Under the pieces are notes generated by a model. That model was given only the letters and a program-made list of their open reading frames with translations, did no database searches and was not told the origin of the DNA. A program made the translations under genes and the position numbers. 64,000 nucleotides of DNA from Asterias rubens (taxonomy: Eukaryota > Echinodermata > Asteroidea > Forcipulatida > Asteriidae): NCBI RefSeq assembly GCF_902459465.1, contig NC_047081.1, forward strand, positions 7,345,883-7,409,882, in the 5' to 3' direction. Below, one piece after another: positions 8,504-20,113 of this stretch (within the stretch, counting starts at the first letter, position 1; each line of letters starts with the position of its first letter).

Positions 8504-11500
8504 ATGAGTTACAGAGGTGGTGGAGGTGGAGGCAGTTGGAGAGGAGGAGGAGGAGGTAACCGGGGAGGGAATGGATACCGGGGAGGTGGCGGTGGTCGTG
8601 GAGGGGGTGGGGGTTTCCGAGGGGGGCGTGGCGGCCGAGGAGGAGGAAGAGGGGGATTTGGACAAAGCTACGGACCACCAGATGAAGTTGTTGGTAAGTA
8701 AAATGTTCAGTCAGGTTTTCAGTTTTACTTGTTGCTTCTTATTCTTACTAATCGTCTGGGCCCAACTACAGGTACATAACGCTGCTTAAATGGAAGGTAC
8801 ATGTACACGTTTGGTAATTACTCAAAACAAAATTAACTTTAAAACTGATTTGGTAACGAGCACTGGAGAGCTGTTGATAGTATAAAACATTGTGAGAAAC
8901 GGCTCCCTCTGAAGTAGCATAGATTTTGAAATAGAGGTTATTTTTTATTAAAATAATAAAAGACTTCTAGCTCATCTGAAAGTGCACAAATTCGTCCAAC
9001 AAGGGTGTTTTTTCTTTCCTCATTTTCCCCCAACTCCGATGACCAATTGCGCTCAAATTTTCACAGGTTTGTTATTTTATACAAATGTTGAGATACACCA
9101 AGTGAGAACACTGGTCTTTGACAATTACCAGTACCTTCCTTTTAACAGCCACTTCTGTGCTTACTGTTGTGCAATTGCGTTGTGCGTTTTCATTGATAGC
9201 GCTGCTACAGACCGTAAGCACATTCCGGTGTTGACTGACAAACATTTGAAAATGAATGATTCTCAACAATACAAAAATCATTGGTGAACGCTAACCTGCT
9301 TAATGCTTTAAGCAATTTTTGTCTGCTCCAGTTAGCATGAAAATCTGCTTACCGCTAAGCAGTGCTATGAAATTGTGCCGTGTTCACTTGTGTACCTGAG
9401 CAACACGCTTGACTATCATTGCTTCTCTCCACCCAGGGGTAAATGAGTATCTGTGAGGGCAGAGATAGTTCTTGTGATTGATTTAGCTGAGTAGCGCTTA
9501 TTTGTGGCAGAGGCTGTGTACTCCAAAGGGAGCTGATAAAGTTTAAGGAATGATTTTACTGGCCTAGTGACCAGGGGTAAATGATGTTGGAAGTGCTTTG
9601 AGATGCCCCTCGGGTGTGAAAATCACTTTATGAAAAATTGTTGTTTTTGTTATTACAAGAGTATAATTGATTTTGTCACATTGTCTGGTCTCATTTGCTT
9701 TCTTCTGAATCAATGTTTATCAGGGATTATATTGGCTGAATTCAGACTGTTTATGTTGGCCTGGTGAAGAAAGTCAGACAATAGTTTTGTTTCCACAAAC
9801 AATCAAATCCTGCTCATTGGTCTACTTCTCTAGTGTTTTGGAAACTGTTTCCAAAAGCTCCTAGGAGACTACATGTATATTAATCCAAGGGGTTACCAAA
9901 CAGTAGAACTGGCATCATTTCAACATACCTTTGAACTTGTGTCCCAAGTTTCAGACTTTTTTTTAGAAACTACTCTCACCCCTGGTTTTATAATCCATTG
10001 TCTGTTTCTTGTAGAAATTGGTGAATACGTGCACCCCTGTCAGGATGACATGGTGGTGAAGGGAACTAACGATAAGATCCCATACTTCAACGCACCAATC
10101 TTCCTTCAAAATAAAGAACAGATCGGCAAGGTGGATGAGATCTTCGGCCATCTAACAGAATACGTATCCTTTTATAAGTGTGTATTGTGTTTTCATTTTG
10201 CTTTGAGTAAGATGTGTTCGGATTGGACATATTTTGGGTTACTGACCAAATGGGTTACTTTACCATTTTAAGTCCAGTCAGTGCGAACAGCCAAGGAAGT
10301 TTCCCTCTCAGTTAACTTACCTGACTTGAATGGGTAGTTTAACCGACTCGTTGCATTTATTGCATTTATCACCATCATGTACATGTACCCCTGTCAAAGG
10401 TAACTGCGATATTGCCCTCGTGTGTTTGTTTTAAGTATTAAAGTCGGTTAGTTTCACCGGTCGTTTCAGTTAGTTTACCCATGTCAGAGATCCAAGTGCC
10501 TATGTCGATGAGTTTCATCTATTGGAACGGTAAAAAATTAATCCAATGGGAACATGAATTAAGACTGAAAGTTTCAAAACGTCGGGCATGACTTCTTTTT
10601 ATACCATACTTTTAGTTGCTTTTTAGTTTGCAGTAGCTATCATAATTTCTCTTTTAAAAGATTGAACTATTTGTTGGATTTATAGAAAACTACTTTTTTG
10701 ATCAAAGTAAAGTTCCCTTGGGTAAACACTTCACTTCAAGGCTGCATCTGAGTCAATGAAACAGTGTATCGATTCTGTCAATTGTCATCCTTAACTTGTA
10801 ATTATTGTAGTATTTTTCTGTCAAGATGTCGGACAACATGAAAGTGTCTTCCTTCAATAAAGACCAAAAGGTGAGTTTTACTTGAAGGCACTGGACTGGT
10901 TTGGTAGTTGTCACAGACCAGTGTTTTCACTTGGTATAATAACCACATGTGCATACAATAACAAATCTGTGAAAATTTGGGCTCAATTGGTCATCAAAGT
11001 TACAAGAAAATAATGCAAGAAAAAAAAAAATTGTGTGCTTTCAAATGACTTAGAAGGGCTTCAGCAGTCCTGATCTCTTTCTCAGATTCAAATAACTATT
11101 TTAGTGAGAATTTGCCCCTTTCTCAAAAATTACGGTATTTCAGATGGAGTCGTTTCTCACAGTGTTTTATACTATCAACAGCTCTGTGTTTCTGGTTGCC
11201 AAATAAGTCTTTACGCCATATATATATTTTTTTAGTAATTTTGAGTTGTTGAGTTGTTGGCAGACCGCAGACTGTACTTTTAAAGGGAAGGTACATAAAG
11301 CAATTGGCAATAAAAGCTTAATTGGTTAGAAGTGCAGCAGCTTTCAATAGTATAAAGCAATTTGAGAATAATTTCACTTTCAAGATTGTCGTTATGGAAG
11401 CATTAAAGTTTTTTATCCCCACAAATTTGAATCTGAGAAGCGTTACTGACAACAATGTTTCTCAAATTGTGTTGTAATTTTACGGATTATTCTTCCTGAG

Positions 11501-12903
11501 TGGACATAATCACTCTTGATTGTCAGCGATTTCTCAAAAACCTGACCACCTTTTGAAATGATATTTTCACCAGTTAATTTGAATCTATAATCTTAAAGGC
11601 AGTGGGCACTATTGGTAACAAAAAAATTATTATCATAAAACCTGACTTGGTGCGGAGTAATGTAAAACATTGTGAGAAACGGCTCCCTCTGAAGTGACGT
11701 AGTTTTTGAGAAAGAAGTAATTTTGATTTCGAGACCTCAAGTTTAGAAATTTGAAAAAGGGTGTTTTTTTATTTCATTCATATCTCGCAACTTCGACGAC
11801 AAATCATGCTCAGAAGACTGGTCTTTGACAATTACCCAATAGTGTCCACTGCCTTTAAATTTAAATAGCATTAAAACAATCCAACGGTTAAACAAGTTCG
11901 TTTTGTCAATCTCCACCTTTTGTTTTAATTGCTCGTCTATTTGTCTTTGTTTCTTTTGATAGTTTTTCATCGATCCAATGAAGCTTCTCCCCTTACAGCG
12001 CTTCCTCCCTAAGCCTCCTGGCTCCGTTTCAAAGAGAGGGGGTAGAGGAGGGCGAGGTGGGGGCGGATTCCGCGGAGGAAGAGGTCAGTGAGAGATTTTA
12101 TTATGTGAAATTTATTTTAGTTTGAACAAATAAAGTGTACTGAAGAGGGATATGAACCAAACAACCTCTTGATTAATGTGCTGATGCTTATCTAGGCCTG
12201 TGTTGACGTCTCCAAATGTTGTCAATGCCTTTGTTTCAAGGTGGCTTCTGACTGGCACTTAGGGAGACCACAAACAAAGGGCTAGTTAGTTCAGTTGGTA
12301 GAGCAAGTGTCCCGAACGGGACCTCTGACCGGCACACTGCTGAACAGAAACCCCAGAGCTTGAGCTCTTATCCACTCAGCCATGACACCGTCTTTTCTAA
12401 CTGAATCATCTAAGAAAAGTTCTGTTTATCGTTTCTTCCAAGGAGGAAGAGGTGGCGGAGGTGGTTTCCGAGGACGAGGAGGTGGCGGAGGAGGTTTCCG
12501 TGGTCGAGGAGGCGGTGGTGGTGGCTTCCGTGGAGGTGCTGGTGGTGGCTTCCGTGGAGGTGCTGGAGGTAGAGGCGGCTTCAGTAGAGGTAAGTTTGGT
12601 TTAATCCGAGCAGGCATTATATACACATTTGGTAATTGTCAAAGGCCAGTATTCTCACTTGGTGTATCCCAAGAAGTGCGTAAAATAACAAACCTGTGAA
12701 AATTTGAGTCAACATTTTCACAGCTTTTTTATTTTGTTCAATATGTTGAGATAAACCAAGCGAGAACACTGGTCTTTGACATTACCATTACCTTTATGCA
12801 ATCTTTCCTCCCCAAAAATACATTTTTTTGTTAAAGTGTTCTAAATTATAAAACCACCATTTTTATTTCATTTTTATTTCCAGGATTCCGCGGTGGAAGA
12901 TGA
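8504..12903 (+). CDS. GAR1: GAR1: H/ACA ribonucleoprotein complex subunit 1
   Basis: Coding exons are 8504-8693, 10015-10163, 10811-10870, 11963-12083, 12443-12589 and 12884-12903, giving 228 aa (human 217). Residues 1-55 are a Gly/Arg-rich tail. The conserved core follows: [19 protein letters not shown], then VPYFNAP-like [39 protein letters not shown] and [15 protein letters not shown] second Gly/Arg tail (GGFRG repeats) ends FRGGR. GAR1 is the outer subunit of H/ACA snoRNPs in the nucleolus (with dyskerin, NOP10 and NHP2), needed for rRNA pseudouridylation and present in telomerase RNP. All junctions are GT-AG and in frame. A good acceptor (TTTCCCACAG) 18 bases before the ATG implies an upstream noncoding exon I could not place. 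Exon 5 is an internally repetitive [10 protein letters not shown] block. Confidence 0.96.
8790..9141 (-). mobile_element. TTAA MITE in GAR1 intron 1 (family A relative)
   Basis: TTAA flanks both sides (8786-8789, 9142-9145). The ends read ATGGAAGGTACATG and AGTACCTTCCT, so the tips differ from typical family A. The interior GTGAGAAACGGCTCCCTCTG and TTTTCACAGGTTTG are shared. Confidence 0.7.
9405..9660 (+). mobile_element. SINE-like repeat in GAR1 intron 1
   Basis: The body GCTTCTCTCCACCCAGGGGT...AAAGTTTAAGGAATGAT recurs in diverged form at 48480-48720. The 3' part GCTTTGAGATGCCCCTCGG then CACTTTATGAAAA resembles the 3' tails of L2-type LINEs and the SINEs they mobilise. Confidence 0.5.
10884..11260 (+). 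mobile_element. MITE family A, diverged, in GAR1 intron 3
   Basis: It begins AAGGCACTGGACTGG, with TTGTCACAGACCAGTG and CTGTGAAAATTTGG, then GAGTCGTTTCTCACAGTG. The right boundary is unclear. The next TTAA-type repeat starts near 11284 (AAAGGGAAGGTAC). Confidence 0.5.
11597..11854 (-). mobile_element. MITE family A, in GAR1 intron 3
   Basis: TTAA (11593-11596) then AGGCAGTGGGCACTATTGG; it ends AATAGTGTCCACTGCCT then TTAA (11855-11858). It ends 108 bases before exon 4. Confidence 0.8.
12110..12390 (+). mobile_element. tRNA-derived SINE remnants in GAR1 intron 4
   Basis: TTAGTTCAGTTGGTAGAGC (12284-12302) is a tRNA A-box-like motif. Upstream ATGAACCAAACAACCTC and CTTCTGACTGGCAC resemble, inverted, the repeat at 33118-33240. 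It looks like overlapping degraded copies. Confidence 0.45.
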
Positions 12904-12991
12904 CGAGTGTGACTGGGAACTACTAGAGCTGAATCATAAATGTTTTCTTTTTTTTCTTTTATTCTGCTGTAAATATTTAACAACTTTTGAT

Positions 12992-12997
12992 AATAAA
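12992..12997 (+). terminator. GAR1 polyadenylation signal
   Basis: AATAAA lies 89 bases after the GAR1 stop codon in a T-rich 3' UTR. It is the first such signal downstream. Confidence 0.7.
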
Positions 12998-13390
12998 AGT
13001 TTGACATTATTTTAAACAAATCAACATTATTGACAAATAAAGAAACCCCAGACCATCCTTGACAACATACCTAGCAACATCACAACCCATTTTCAGATGG
13101 TGGACACCTTTTAATTTGCAACGGTTTTGACTTTGTGAGGGTGTGGGATCCAAATTTACATGATGCAAAACAAGTAAAACAAATAAAACAGTTTTTTTCA
13201 TTGTTGTTTTCATGTATTTAGTAATTAATACAAGAAAGCAACTTACATAGAGTCTAAATAAGAAAAAACCCGATTGTGATGTAATAATACAGTAAATTGC
13301 ACTTTTTGGGTTTGGGTATGGCCGTATCCAAATCGGCAGAAACAGCTATGCTTGCTGTTAAGAGTGTTGTTAAGGATGTCCTATACTTCA

Positions 13391-13771
13391 ATGCTGTGGA
13401 CACTGTTGGTAATTACTCAAAATAATTATTAGCATAAAGCCTTCCTTGGTGACGAGTAATGGGGAGAGGTTGACAGTATAAAACATTGTGAGAAACGGCT
13501 CCCTCTGAAGTGACATAGTTATCGAGAGAGAAGTAATTTTCCAAGAGTTTGATTTAGAGACCTCAGATTTAGAATTCAAGGTCTCGAAATCAACCGTCTA
13601 AAAGCACACAACTTCAATTACCAAGGGTGTTTTTTTTTCTTCTTTTCATTATTATCTCTTAACTTGGACAACCGGTTGAGCTCAAATTTTCACAGGTTTG
13701 TTATCTTATGCATATGTTGAGATACACCAACTATGAAGACAAGTCTTTGACAAATACCAATAGTGTCTTAA
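13391..13771 (-). mobile_element. MITE family A, GAR1-BLOC1S2 spacer
   Basis: CTGTGGACACTGTTGGTAAT at the left, the GAGACCTC hairpin in the middle, and ACCAATAGTGTCTTAA at the right end. The terminal bases are eroded. Confidence 0.65.
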
Positions 13772-14089
13772 AATCCATGACGATGCAGAAATGTAGCTGT
13801 AGTCATAGCTGTTGCCGCCAATTTGAATACAACTGTCTGTACAGGATCAAACCAAACGGTGTACTCGTATCGCAAAATGGCTAATGTGGACATTGGCAGA
13901 TTCGAGTAGCGACTGATTATAGTCTATATTACATGGTTACCAACGCATGCAATGCATTGAATTGTACCTATGACATGTGTGTGACTCTTCTTGGTAGTTA
14001 TGGGCAGCCAACTAAATGCATAGGCACTCACAAACATCAAAATGTTTAGTCACAGTGAAGGTTGACAGTGTTTGAACGGCAATCCTTAC

Positions 14090-14347
14090 GCTCGCTCGCG
14101 TGCTCTTTTTTAGTACAGTATTTGTTTCTGGTTGTTAAGGAACTGCTTTGATTGGTCGGGGCTTAATCAATCATTCTATATTCTGTATGATTGTAGAGTG
14201 TAGAGTCTTTTGAAGTTATAATGCTTCACTCGCTTGCTCTGTTTCAGTACAGTGTTTGTTTCTGGTTGTTCAGGAACTGCTTTGATTGGTCGGGGCTTAA
14301 TCAATCATTCTATATTCTGTATGATTGTAGAGTCTTATGAAGTTATA
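14090..14347. repeat. Tandem duplication, ~130-bp unit, two copies
   Basis: TTTGTTTCTGGTTGTTAAGG, GGAACTGCTTTGATTGGTCG and CAATCATTCTATATTCTGTA appear at 14120-14205 and again at 14253-14335 with few differences. It lies upstream of BLOC1S2. No coding content is seen. Confidence 0.8.
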
Positions 14348-14731
14348 TGGATGATAAATTGCCCTTTTTACTAGTTAGACAAATAACATGTACATTACTT
14401 GGTGCGTTAGTCATTGTAACACCTAATTCATTAGACAGTGTTAATTTAATTTTTAGTTTATGTTTTTTTAAGGATAAATTACCTCTGAAGTTGACCATTT
14501 GTTTTTAGTAGGATAGAATCTTTGTAATTGATGTTCAATTTATTCATATATTTTTTTCTTCATTTGTCTACTGTAATAATAAATAACCAGGTAGAATTAT
14601 TACAACAATAAAAAAATAAGAATTTTTAAGAGTATACGTGTACTTGTTTCTTGTTTTGGACACCTTTCGTTCACCACTATTATACTGTACTGTACACTAA
14701 GTTGGGAGATTTTTTAGGGGTAAAAAAAAAA

Positions 14732-14897
14732 ACCAATCGTTGTGGGAGCGCTCAGTTGAAAATTTGATGCGTTAAAACTAACCAACAGAGGGCGCACTTT
14801 ATTTCTGCCCCCCGGCCTTAAAGACAATTTCCGCTGTCTAGCTCGCCGCCCGCGTTTAATAATCTCTCTATAAAATTTTCACTTCATTTAGCGATAA
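14732..14897 (+). promoter_or_regulatory. Probable BLOC1S2 promoter
   Basis: AACCAATCG (CCAAT box) lies near 14731, a GC-rich stretch GCCGCCCGCGTTT at about 14843, and CTATAAAATT near 14868 just before the start codon region. Placement is inferred from position and motifs only. Confidence 0.4.
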
Positions 14898-14920
14898 ATG
14901 GAATGACCTGTCTTATATAA
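14898..14920 (+). promoter_or_regulatory. Two micro-uORFs before BLOC1S2
   Basis: ATGGAATGA (Met-Glu-stop, 14898-14906) overlaps a second frame, MTCLI-stop (14903-14920), which ends one base before the main ATG at 14922. If the transcript starts upstream, both would be read first and could tune translation. Confidence 0.45.
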
Positions 14921-14921
14921 C

Positions 14922-17900
14922 ATGGAGAAGCAGAGCAACGCCATTGCTGATAGTTCTACTGGGGATGAGATGAATTTAACACGAGGTAAATACATTCACA
15001 TGTTCAAACCACAACACTGCACTGGTTTGTTATATTTGTTGCCTTGTTGAAGTTGTTGTGGATCAAAAGAAAGTGCAGTCTGCCCATGGAGGTAGGATCT
15101 CCAAGGTCTGCCACAGTGCAGTGGCCATCCACCACCAGCAGAATGTTTGTATCTGTCCTTCGCCACCATTCAATGAAATGTTTTGTTAAAAATTACATTT
15201 TCATTACTTAGTTAGACCATGGATTTGGAGGAAGTACAAAATAGCCAGTAAACAAGATTCAGTTACAAATACAATAGTCAAACTCAAAGTCATGACAATG
15301 TCCCCCAATATTATGAGAGTGACATTGACAACATGAACATTTATAAGAATGGACTCAATAATAAGGTTTATTGCGAATAGCAAAATATCAAGAGAGGCAC
15401 TGTTGAACCTACACAAAGATATAAGAGATGCGTGTGCGAGTCGTGCATGACCGCATGGCAAACTGCCCCACAACCTTCCCATTCTCTTCCTTCCTCCATG
15501 CCTAAGTAAGCTGAATACAAATCTAAATTAACAAACTCTTTTACCTCTGATTTAGCAGACAGTTCTGGAATTGGTGTTGAGACTGGAACGGAGGCTACCG
15601 AACCTGACCATGATATTGCTGAACTGACACGAGATATGTTTAATAAGATGACTGCATACATCCGAGGAGATCTAGCAAGTAGGTTTGACAGGGTTTAAGT
15701 TTGTACTATGTAGCCTTTGTTTAATGACTGTAAGCTCAAAAACTTCCTTGGAAACGAGCAATGGGAGCTGATTGATAGTTTAAAAACATTGTGAGAAATG
15801 CTCCCCCTGAAAGTGAAGTAATGCTTTTGAAAAAGAGGTAATTTCTCGCTCAAATATTAAAAGACTTCAAGTCTGAAACCTTTTTAAGGCACCTGAACTG
15901 AAAGCACACAAATTTGTGAAATAAGGCTTATTTTTCTTCCAGTAACGTCTTGCACTTGACCAATTTTCACAGGTTTGTTATTTTATGTAAATGATACACT
16001 AAGTATGAAACTGGTCTTTGACAATGACCAAAGGCGTTCAGTGCCTTTAGAGTCGAACTACAGCTTTGGTTTTTGTATCCGTTTGATAATCATAGGATAC
16101 ATGTGTTCTGTCAGTTAGGCCTATGTAAAATAAACTAATCTGTGAAAATTTCAGCTCAAAAGGTGGAAGTGTTTTGAGATAATGGTTGAAAATCTGGAAC
16201 AGTAATGTCCATGCAGGAACACTACTCTGTAATTGGATTGGAATACACAACCTGAGAATGGTTTCATGCCGAAACCTTGCTCAGATTGAATTGTTTTTTC
16301 CCTCTCTCTAAAACCATATTCATGTGGAGGGAATGGTTTTTCAAAGCTACAGTGCTTCTTAGTGGAAGTGTCGTGGCCGAGCGGTTAAGATCACTGAATT
16401 CAAACTCTGGTGTTTCTGATCAGCAGAGTGAGGGTTCGAATCCCCAGCCGTGACTTGTGTCCTTATGCAAGACACTTGACCATTGCTTCGTCATTCGGAT
16501 TGGAGAGTAAAGCTGTTGGTCCCATGTGTTGTGTAACGCATGTAAAAGAACCCAGTGCACTTATCGAACAGAGTAGGGGTTCGCCCGGTGTTCCTGGCTG
16601 TGGCTGCTTAATGCGCCATAGCACCTTGTAAACCCTTATAAGGTGCTAATTAATTGGGTCTCAGAATTCATCACTGCAATAACCTATCTTTCTGAAAGTT
16701 TGTATTATACTCGGCGCCTTGAGTACCTTGTTTGGTAGATACGTGCGCTATATAAGAATTATTAGCAAGTAAGTTATTATAAACTCATTAATTTTTGGTT
16801 TGGAGTTATTACCAAAAGGTATACTCCCCTAGGTCTTAGATGTATTTTTTTTTCTCAATTTAGTACTCATTTAAGATGGTGTTTTTTTTATATATACAGC
16901 AACAGCAGAAGATTACAAGCTCCTTGAAGACATGAACAGAATAACGTCTAAGAAGTATGAAGATATGAAGCAAACAGCATGTGAGATCTCCAGCGCTATG
17001 AAGACTTTAGATGAAAAATGTAAGAATGATAAAACAGCTTTCATTTTAAGGAGTGGCTCTAAGGTGAAATTTCAGTTTTGTATCCACTCGTTTCTCAATA
17101 GATAGGTTTCTTATGAAAATGCGGAAAATTTTTCAAGTCTCTAACCTGGCGTTAAAATGGTGTAAAATGCATTTGTGTTTGATACCCTTCAAGTCCATTT
17201 TTTGTCAAAAAAATAAAAATGTTTAATGACATTACATTTCAAATATTCGGATCTGTACATTTTTGTGCAGTGGATTTACAGTTCGTTCTTGAATTGTGGT
17301 AGAATGTCTTTCAATTTGACCTTGTGACTGGTGCAAAAGTTCCCCTTTGGAATGCACAGACCAATATTTTGTTGTCTTGTCCATGGGTCATGTTTCAAAT
17401 TTCGCTATGAAAGAGTAGCAAAACAAGGCATTTTACACCATTTTAACGTTTTCGGTTGGAGACTTTTTTACACACTATTATGTTGATTCTTATCTTTGTA
17501 AACCGAGTACAGCAAAAAACTTAATGGACAACAATGGACAAATATTGCTTTGAGATTAAAGAGTAATTGGTATTTTCTCTTTGGTCTTAACAGATAAAAA
17601 TCTTGAGCCGTACTTGGCTCAAGTTGATCAAATTGAGGAGAGTGTCCTCAGTTTAGAGCATGCGGCTCTAAGACTTGATGCCTATGCTAGACGACTAGGT
17701 AATGTTTATTGTCTTTCATTTTGTTTCACTGAGTACTGATACAGATTTTGGGCACTAGCAGGCCACACTTCTGTTACAAAACTTTCAAAAAAAATTAGTT
17801 GAGAATGGAAATATTATGAAGGTTGGCCTATTGAACTGAACTGTGCATTCAAATTTCAGTTTAAATGATTTACTTATTTTATATTAATTGAACTGTACAG

Positions 17901-18644
17901 GATGCATTTGCAGTTTTTATGTAATATTAGTTAGTATTTAAAGGCCCTGGACACTAGTTATTGGTAATTACTCAAAATAATTGTTAGCATAAAAACTTAC
18001 TTGTTGGTAACAAGCAACTGAGAGCTGTTGATAGTATAAAACAGTGTGAGAAACGGCTTCCTCTGAAGTAACGTACTTTTCGAGAAAGCCACTAAAATAT
18101 TTTGATTCGATTTTGAGATACCTCAGATTTAGATTTTGCAATTTTGACGACCAATTAAGTTCAAATTTTCACAGGTTTATTGTTGTATGCATTGATGTTG
18201 AGATACACCAAGTGAGACGACTGGTCTTTGACAATTACCAAGAGTGTCCACTGTCTTTAAGTGTTACCACTACCTTCCTTGTTTTATGAAAAATTGATAA
18301 GGATAAAAATGTTCTTTGATATCAGTCTGAAAGCTTACTTTATTTGAAGTCCGTGCTAGAACCCTTTTTTTTTGTTCATATTTCTCTCTTAAATGAAGTG
18401 ATATTTAAGACACTGTATGATGCTGATAATTGTTCATGTTTGTTATCTGTTTTGTTTTGACCCACACAACGAATTAAGTCCAATTTTGTACAGGTTTGCT
18501 ATTCAATGTTGTATTTTAGTTGATCTCACAAAATATGAACACTGTCTGCGACTATTTTGTCAGCTGTACCAATCATGCGCACTTCCTCTATTTTGTCTTT
18601 TCTCATCCACAGAAGCCAAATTCAAGCATCTTGAGAAAAGGTGA
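14922..18644 (+). CDS. BLOC1S2: BLOC1S2: BLOC-1/BORC subunit 2
   Basis: Five coding exons, 14922-14985, 15556-15678, 16900-17019, 17594-17698 and 18613-18644, encode 147 aa (human 142), all joined in phase 1. After an unconserved acidic N-terminus of about 45 residues come [56 protein letters not shown] and [18 protein letters not shown], matching the whole human helical core including the C-terminal KLEKR-type end. The protein is a small coiled-coil subunit of BLOC-1 (endosome to lysosome-related organelle sorting) and BORC (kinesin-driven lysosome positioning). The exon 2 acceptor is TTTAGCAG, a NAGNAG-type tandem site that could include or skip one Ala. Introns carry MITEs and a SINE. Confidence 0.96.
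15716..16048 (-). mobile_element. MITE family A, diverged, BLOC1S2 intron 2
   Basis: ACATTGTGAGAAATGCTCCC, ATTTTCACAGGTTTG and CTGGTCTTTGACAATGACC are in family order, ending GTTCAGTGCCTTTAG. Confidence 0.6.
16366..16780 (+). mobile_element. tRNA-Leu-derived SINE with L2-like tail
   Basis: The head GTGTCGTGGCCGAGCGGTTA carries a tRNA-Leu A box, followed by GAGGGTTCGAATCCCCAGCC (B box). The body (CCTTATGCAAGACACTTGACC, GTTCCTGGCTGTGGCTGC) leads to a 3' end TACGTGCGCTATATAAGAAT with an ATT-rich tail, as in SINEs moved by L2-type LINEs. It is too long and mutated for a working tRNA gene. Confidence 0.8.
17942..18256 (-). mobile_element. MITE family A, BLOC1S2 intron 4
   Basis: TTAA (17938-17941), AGGCCCTGGACACTAG...; right end AGAGTGTCCACTGTCT then TTAA (18257-18260). 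Confidence 0.75.
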
Positions 18645-18792
18645 GAATGAGGTTGGGGAAGATAATCAGCTCCTTGGCTGCAGAAGGATGTCTACAAGAA
18701 AAGCATTGTCTGATTATTTTATTGATCTCTGAACTTGCTATTGCTGAGGGAAATGAAACAGCAGTTTAGGACCTTGTCAAGTTTTCATTTAA

Positions 18793-19625
18793 AGACACTA
18801 GACACTATTGGTAAATTATTACCAGACCTACCAAGTCTCACGCATTAGGCTTGAGTTGAGACTCACGCATTTGGGCTCTGTCTCACGCTCACACGCACAG
18901 CAACCATTTTCTCACGCATTGGGGCCAGACCGGACAAAAAAAAAAATTAACGACAATGCATTGCCAAATCGCGCTCGTGTGTACAAAAAAGGCAATCTAC
19001 AATATTTGCACAATCTTCGGATTGCACGCAGTTTATCAGAATCATTAACTTGAGCTGCCGTACAAACAGAGCGCATGTTTGCTGATTGCGCACTTTTTTG
19101 CTCTCCCAGCAGGTTCAGCTAAAATTCAGCAGAGCACAAAACGCTTACAAATCTCACGCATAGCTGGCATCTGGACTTGGCATCTTTGTATTACTCAATT
19201 AATAATTGTTTGCATTAAAACTCACTTGGTAACAAATAATGGAGAGCTGTTGATAACATAAAACATTGTGAGAAACGGCTCCCTCTAAAGTGACATATTT
19301 TTGAGAAAGAGGTAATTTCTCACTCAAAGGTAAAAGATGGCCAATTTAGTCAAAATTGTCACAGTTTTGTCTTTGTATACATGTTAGTCACATCCCGGAA
19401 TTTGGATTAGCAATATTAGCTGGATATAACCATCGGTTGTTTTGGGTAAAAACACTCACTGAAAGAGTTTCAAATCAAAACACATCGACCACTACTTTGT
19501 TGATGAAAGAAACTATATACATTTATTTAGTCTTACTATTTTTTACAATACAATACTTAATATGGACAAGAGCAACGAGTGAGGATACTGGTCTTTGGCA
19601 ATAATACCACAGGTGTCCAGTGCCT
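18793..19625 (-). mobile_element. MITE family A split by a ~350-bp insertion
   Basis: The left end AGACACTAGACACTATTGG after TTAA (18789-18792) and right end CAGGTGTCCAGTGCCT before TTAA (19626-19629) belong together. Between about 18826 and 19180 lies unrelated DNA with repeated TCTCACGCAT motifs (18837, 18900-18920, 19152). Its own ends are not clear. Confidence 0.6.
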
Positions 19626-20107
19626 TTAAAGGGAATTGTAAGTTACATAAAATTACTTCATAGATATAAAAATAAAAGTCCATCAAATAGGAAAAGAAGT
19701 AGCTCTCAAGGGATTTTCCTACATACAAGATGGGTAACCTGTGGGTAAACCTGTGGGTAAACCTGTGCAAATATTGGAACATTTAAATTAAAAAGGGGAA
19801 TTATATCATGGGAAGGGGGGTCCAAACCAATCCAACTCGCAACCTATTTTCATGTAGCGTGCCTGTTTGTTCACGGAAGCATTGGTGGGTAGCCATTCAG
19901 AATTTCTAATAAAAGTTCCCTTTGAAAAAGGGTTAGATGTCCTTCCCCTGCAAAGATTTCTGAAATTTCTGGCTAGAAAAAGCTGTTCGACTTTGTGTGA
20001 AATTTTGTTAAAGAAAACACGTGAACATGTGTATGAGTTGTTAAACTTTAATTTATATAAATTTTGTTGTAAATAATAACTGTTTATTATTGTTTATATA
20101 CTGCTAA

Positions 20108-20113
20108 AATAAA
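20108..20113 (+). terminator. Possible BLOC1S2 poly(A) signal
   Basis: AATAAA lies 1.46 kb after the BLOC1S2 stop in AT-rich DNA. Other AATAAA-like sites lie nearer (about 19670, 19910). Which one is used cannot be told from sequence. Confidence 0.3.

Noticed and set aside
12426-12626. Proline-rich minus-strand frame
   Set aside because: Antisense of the GAR1 RGG exon; Pro/Arg-rich antisense is expected from Gly/Arg codons.
16366-16450. Functional tRNA-Leu gene
   Set aside because: A and B boxes are present, but the arms do not fold into a normal tRNA and the unit continues into a SINE body and tail.
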